Assembly: GCA_027063585.1 (NCBI GenBank)
Contig: JAMORM010000008.1
Span: forward strand, 1 to 13,008
DNA from: Sulfurimonas sp.
GTDB taxonomy: Bacteria > Campylobacterota > Campylobacteria > Campylobacterales > Sulfurimonadaceae
Direction of reading: 5' to 3'
Length of the DNA: 13,008 bases
Under the pieces are notes generated by a model. That model was not told where the DNA came from, ran no database searches, and saw only the letters and a program-made list of their open reading frames with translations. Below are positions 12,423 through 13,008 of this stretch, piece after piece (the stretch's first letter is position 1; each line of letters starts with the position of its first letter). Made by a program: the position numbers and the translations under genes.

Positions 12423-13008
12423 TGTGTGCAATTTTTGGCATCATCGGTGAATATAATGAAAATCAGGCAAAAAGTGCCCTTGCCCTTTTATCGCACCGCG
12501 GTCCGGACTACTGCGGCATAACACAGAACAAAAATCTCTTTTTTGCCCATCAGCGTCTTAGTATTTTAGACACACATCACAGAAGCCATCAACCGCTCAA
12601 ACACAAAAATATTCTCCTCTCATTTAACGGCGAAATATATAATTTTAAAGAACTCAAACGTGAACTCGATTTTGATTTTCAAACACAAAGCGACAGTGAG
12701 GTCATCATTGCGGCATATCTCAAATGGGGTATTGACTTTGTAAAGCATCTCAGAGGAATGTTCGCCATTGCTTTAATGGACGGTGACACACTCTACCTTT
12801 TTCGTGACAGACTCGGAAAAAAGCCGCTTTTTTATCTTGAGGGAGATTCTTTTGTTTTTGCATCAGAGATTAAAGCACTCAAACCTTTTTTATCTACATG
12901 TAAACTGAATAATAATGCACTTTTATCCTACCTCTCTTTTTTAGCGCCGACACCTCCGCATACTTTTTATGAGGGTATAAAAAAACTCGCTGCGGGGGAA
13001 TATCTTAT
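12422..13008 (+). CDS. asnB: Asparagine synthase (glutamine-hydrolysing), N-terminal 195 residues, cut by window end
   Basis: ATG at 12422 opens a frame that reaches the window end without a stop. It encodes the class II glutamine amidotransferase (Ntn) domain: MCAIFGIIG with Cys2 as nucleophile after Met removal, LLSHRGPDYCG (about 23-33), RLSILD, SFNGEIYNF (about 67-75), SDSEVII (about 91-97), LRGMFAIALMDGD and LFRDRLGKKPLFY. These are the glutamine-binding and catalytic elements of AsnB, which makes asparagine from aspartate, glutamine and ATP in the cytosol. The ATP-binding synthetase domain (SGGxDS) should follow but lies outside. It overlaps the methyltransferase stop by 1 nt. Members of this family also serve in surface polysaccharide and natural-product pathways; with the synthetase half unseen, a specialised role cannot be excluded. 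Confidence 0.92.
   Translation, partial: MCAIFGIIGEYNENQAKSALALLSHRGPDYCGITQNKNLFFAHQRLSILDTHHRSHQPLKHKNILLSFNGEIYNFKELKRELDFDFQTQSDSEVIIAAYLKWGIDFVKHLRGMFAIALMDGDTLYLFRDRLGKKPLFYLEGDSFVFASEIKALKPFLSTCKLNNNALLSYLSFLAPTPPHTFYEGIKKLAAGEYL
12895..12904 (+). repeat. TACATGTAAA motif, copy 5 (in asnB)
   Basis: Exact 10-mer in the Thr-Cys-Lys codon frame, the same frame as the bioB copy. Confidence 0.5.

Overview
The window looks like chromosomal DNA from a free-living, flagellated member of the Campylobacterota (Sulfurimonas/Sulfuricurvum-like). The pointers are low GC, an epsilon-type flagellin with an NTVRTKSIQAASDG segment, a short BioB starting MSEKIFLCSICN as in Helicobacter-type enzymes, a DUF115 Maf gene beside flagellin, and a sigma28 flagellin promoter. 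The genus is inferred from memory of family sequences, not from a search. No rRNA, tRNA or CRISPR array was seen.

Layout. (1) 1-3650, minus strand, flagellar: a sigma28 promoter drives flagellin, which ends in a strong hairpin; a Maf flagellin glycosyltransferase gene follows. The 3' end of maf runs into what looks like the terminal repeat of an IS256-family element, whose transposase begins at 67 and leaves the window. (2) 3751-5982, plus strand: topA (TTG start, four zinc ribbons), divergent from flagellin. (3) 5983-6221: gene-free, with three palindromic REP-like copies and another hairpin. (4) 6222-9245, plus strand: YfcE-type phosphodiesterase and bioB (4-nt GTGA overlap), a CPA2-type cation/proton antiporter, a palindrome cluster of a second REP-like type, and a half-length AMMECR1-domain gene. 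(5) 9242-11667, minus strand: a panE-like reductase, msrA and a YpdA/FNR2-like flavoprotein, closely spaced and probably cotranscribed; the last overlaps the AMMECR1 gene tail-to-tail by 4 nt. (6) 11668-11840: divergent intergenic region with a degenerate fourth REP copy and a TATAAT box. (7) 11841-13008, plus strand: a class I SAM methyltransferase overlapping an asparagine synthase (asnB) cut by the window end.

How the parts fit. Flagellin is the expected acceptor of the nonulosonic acid that Maf proteins transfer, so region 1 is a flagellin-plus-glycosylation unit. The msrA/flavoprotein pair suggests redox homeostasis. The rest is mainly housekeeping. The main oddities are the IS-maf junction, loss in BioB of the Cys that normally ligates the [2Fe-2S] cluster, the half-size AMMECR1 protein, compensatory base changes in the REP-like stems, and five exact copies of the 10-mer TACATGTAAA within 6.1 kb. 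No clearly new multi-gene system was found.
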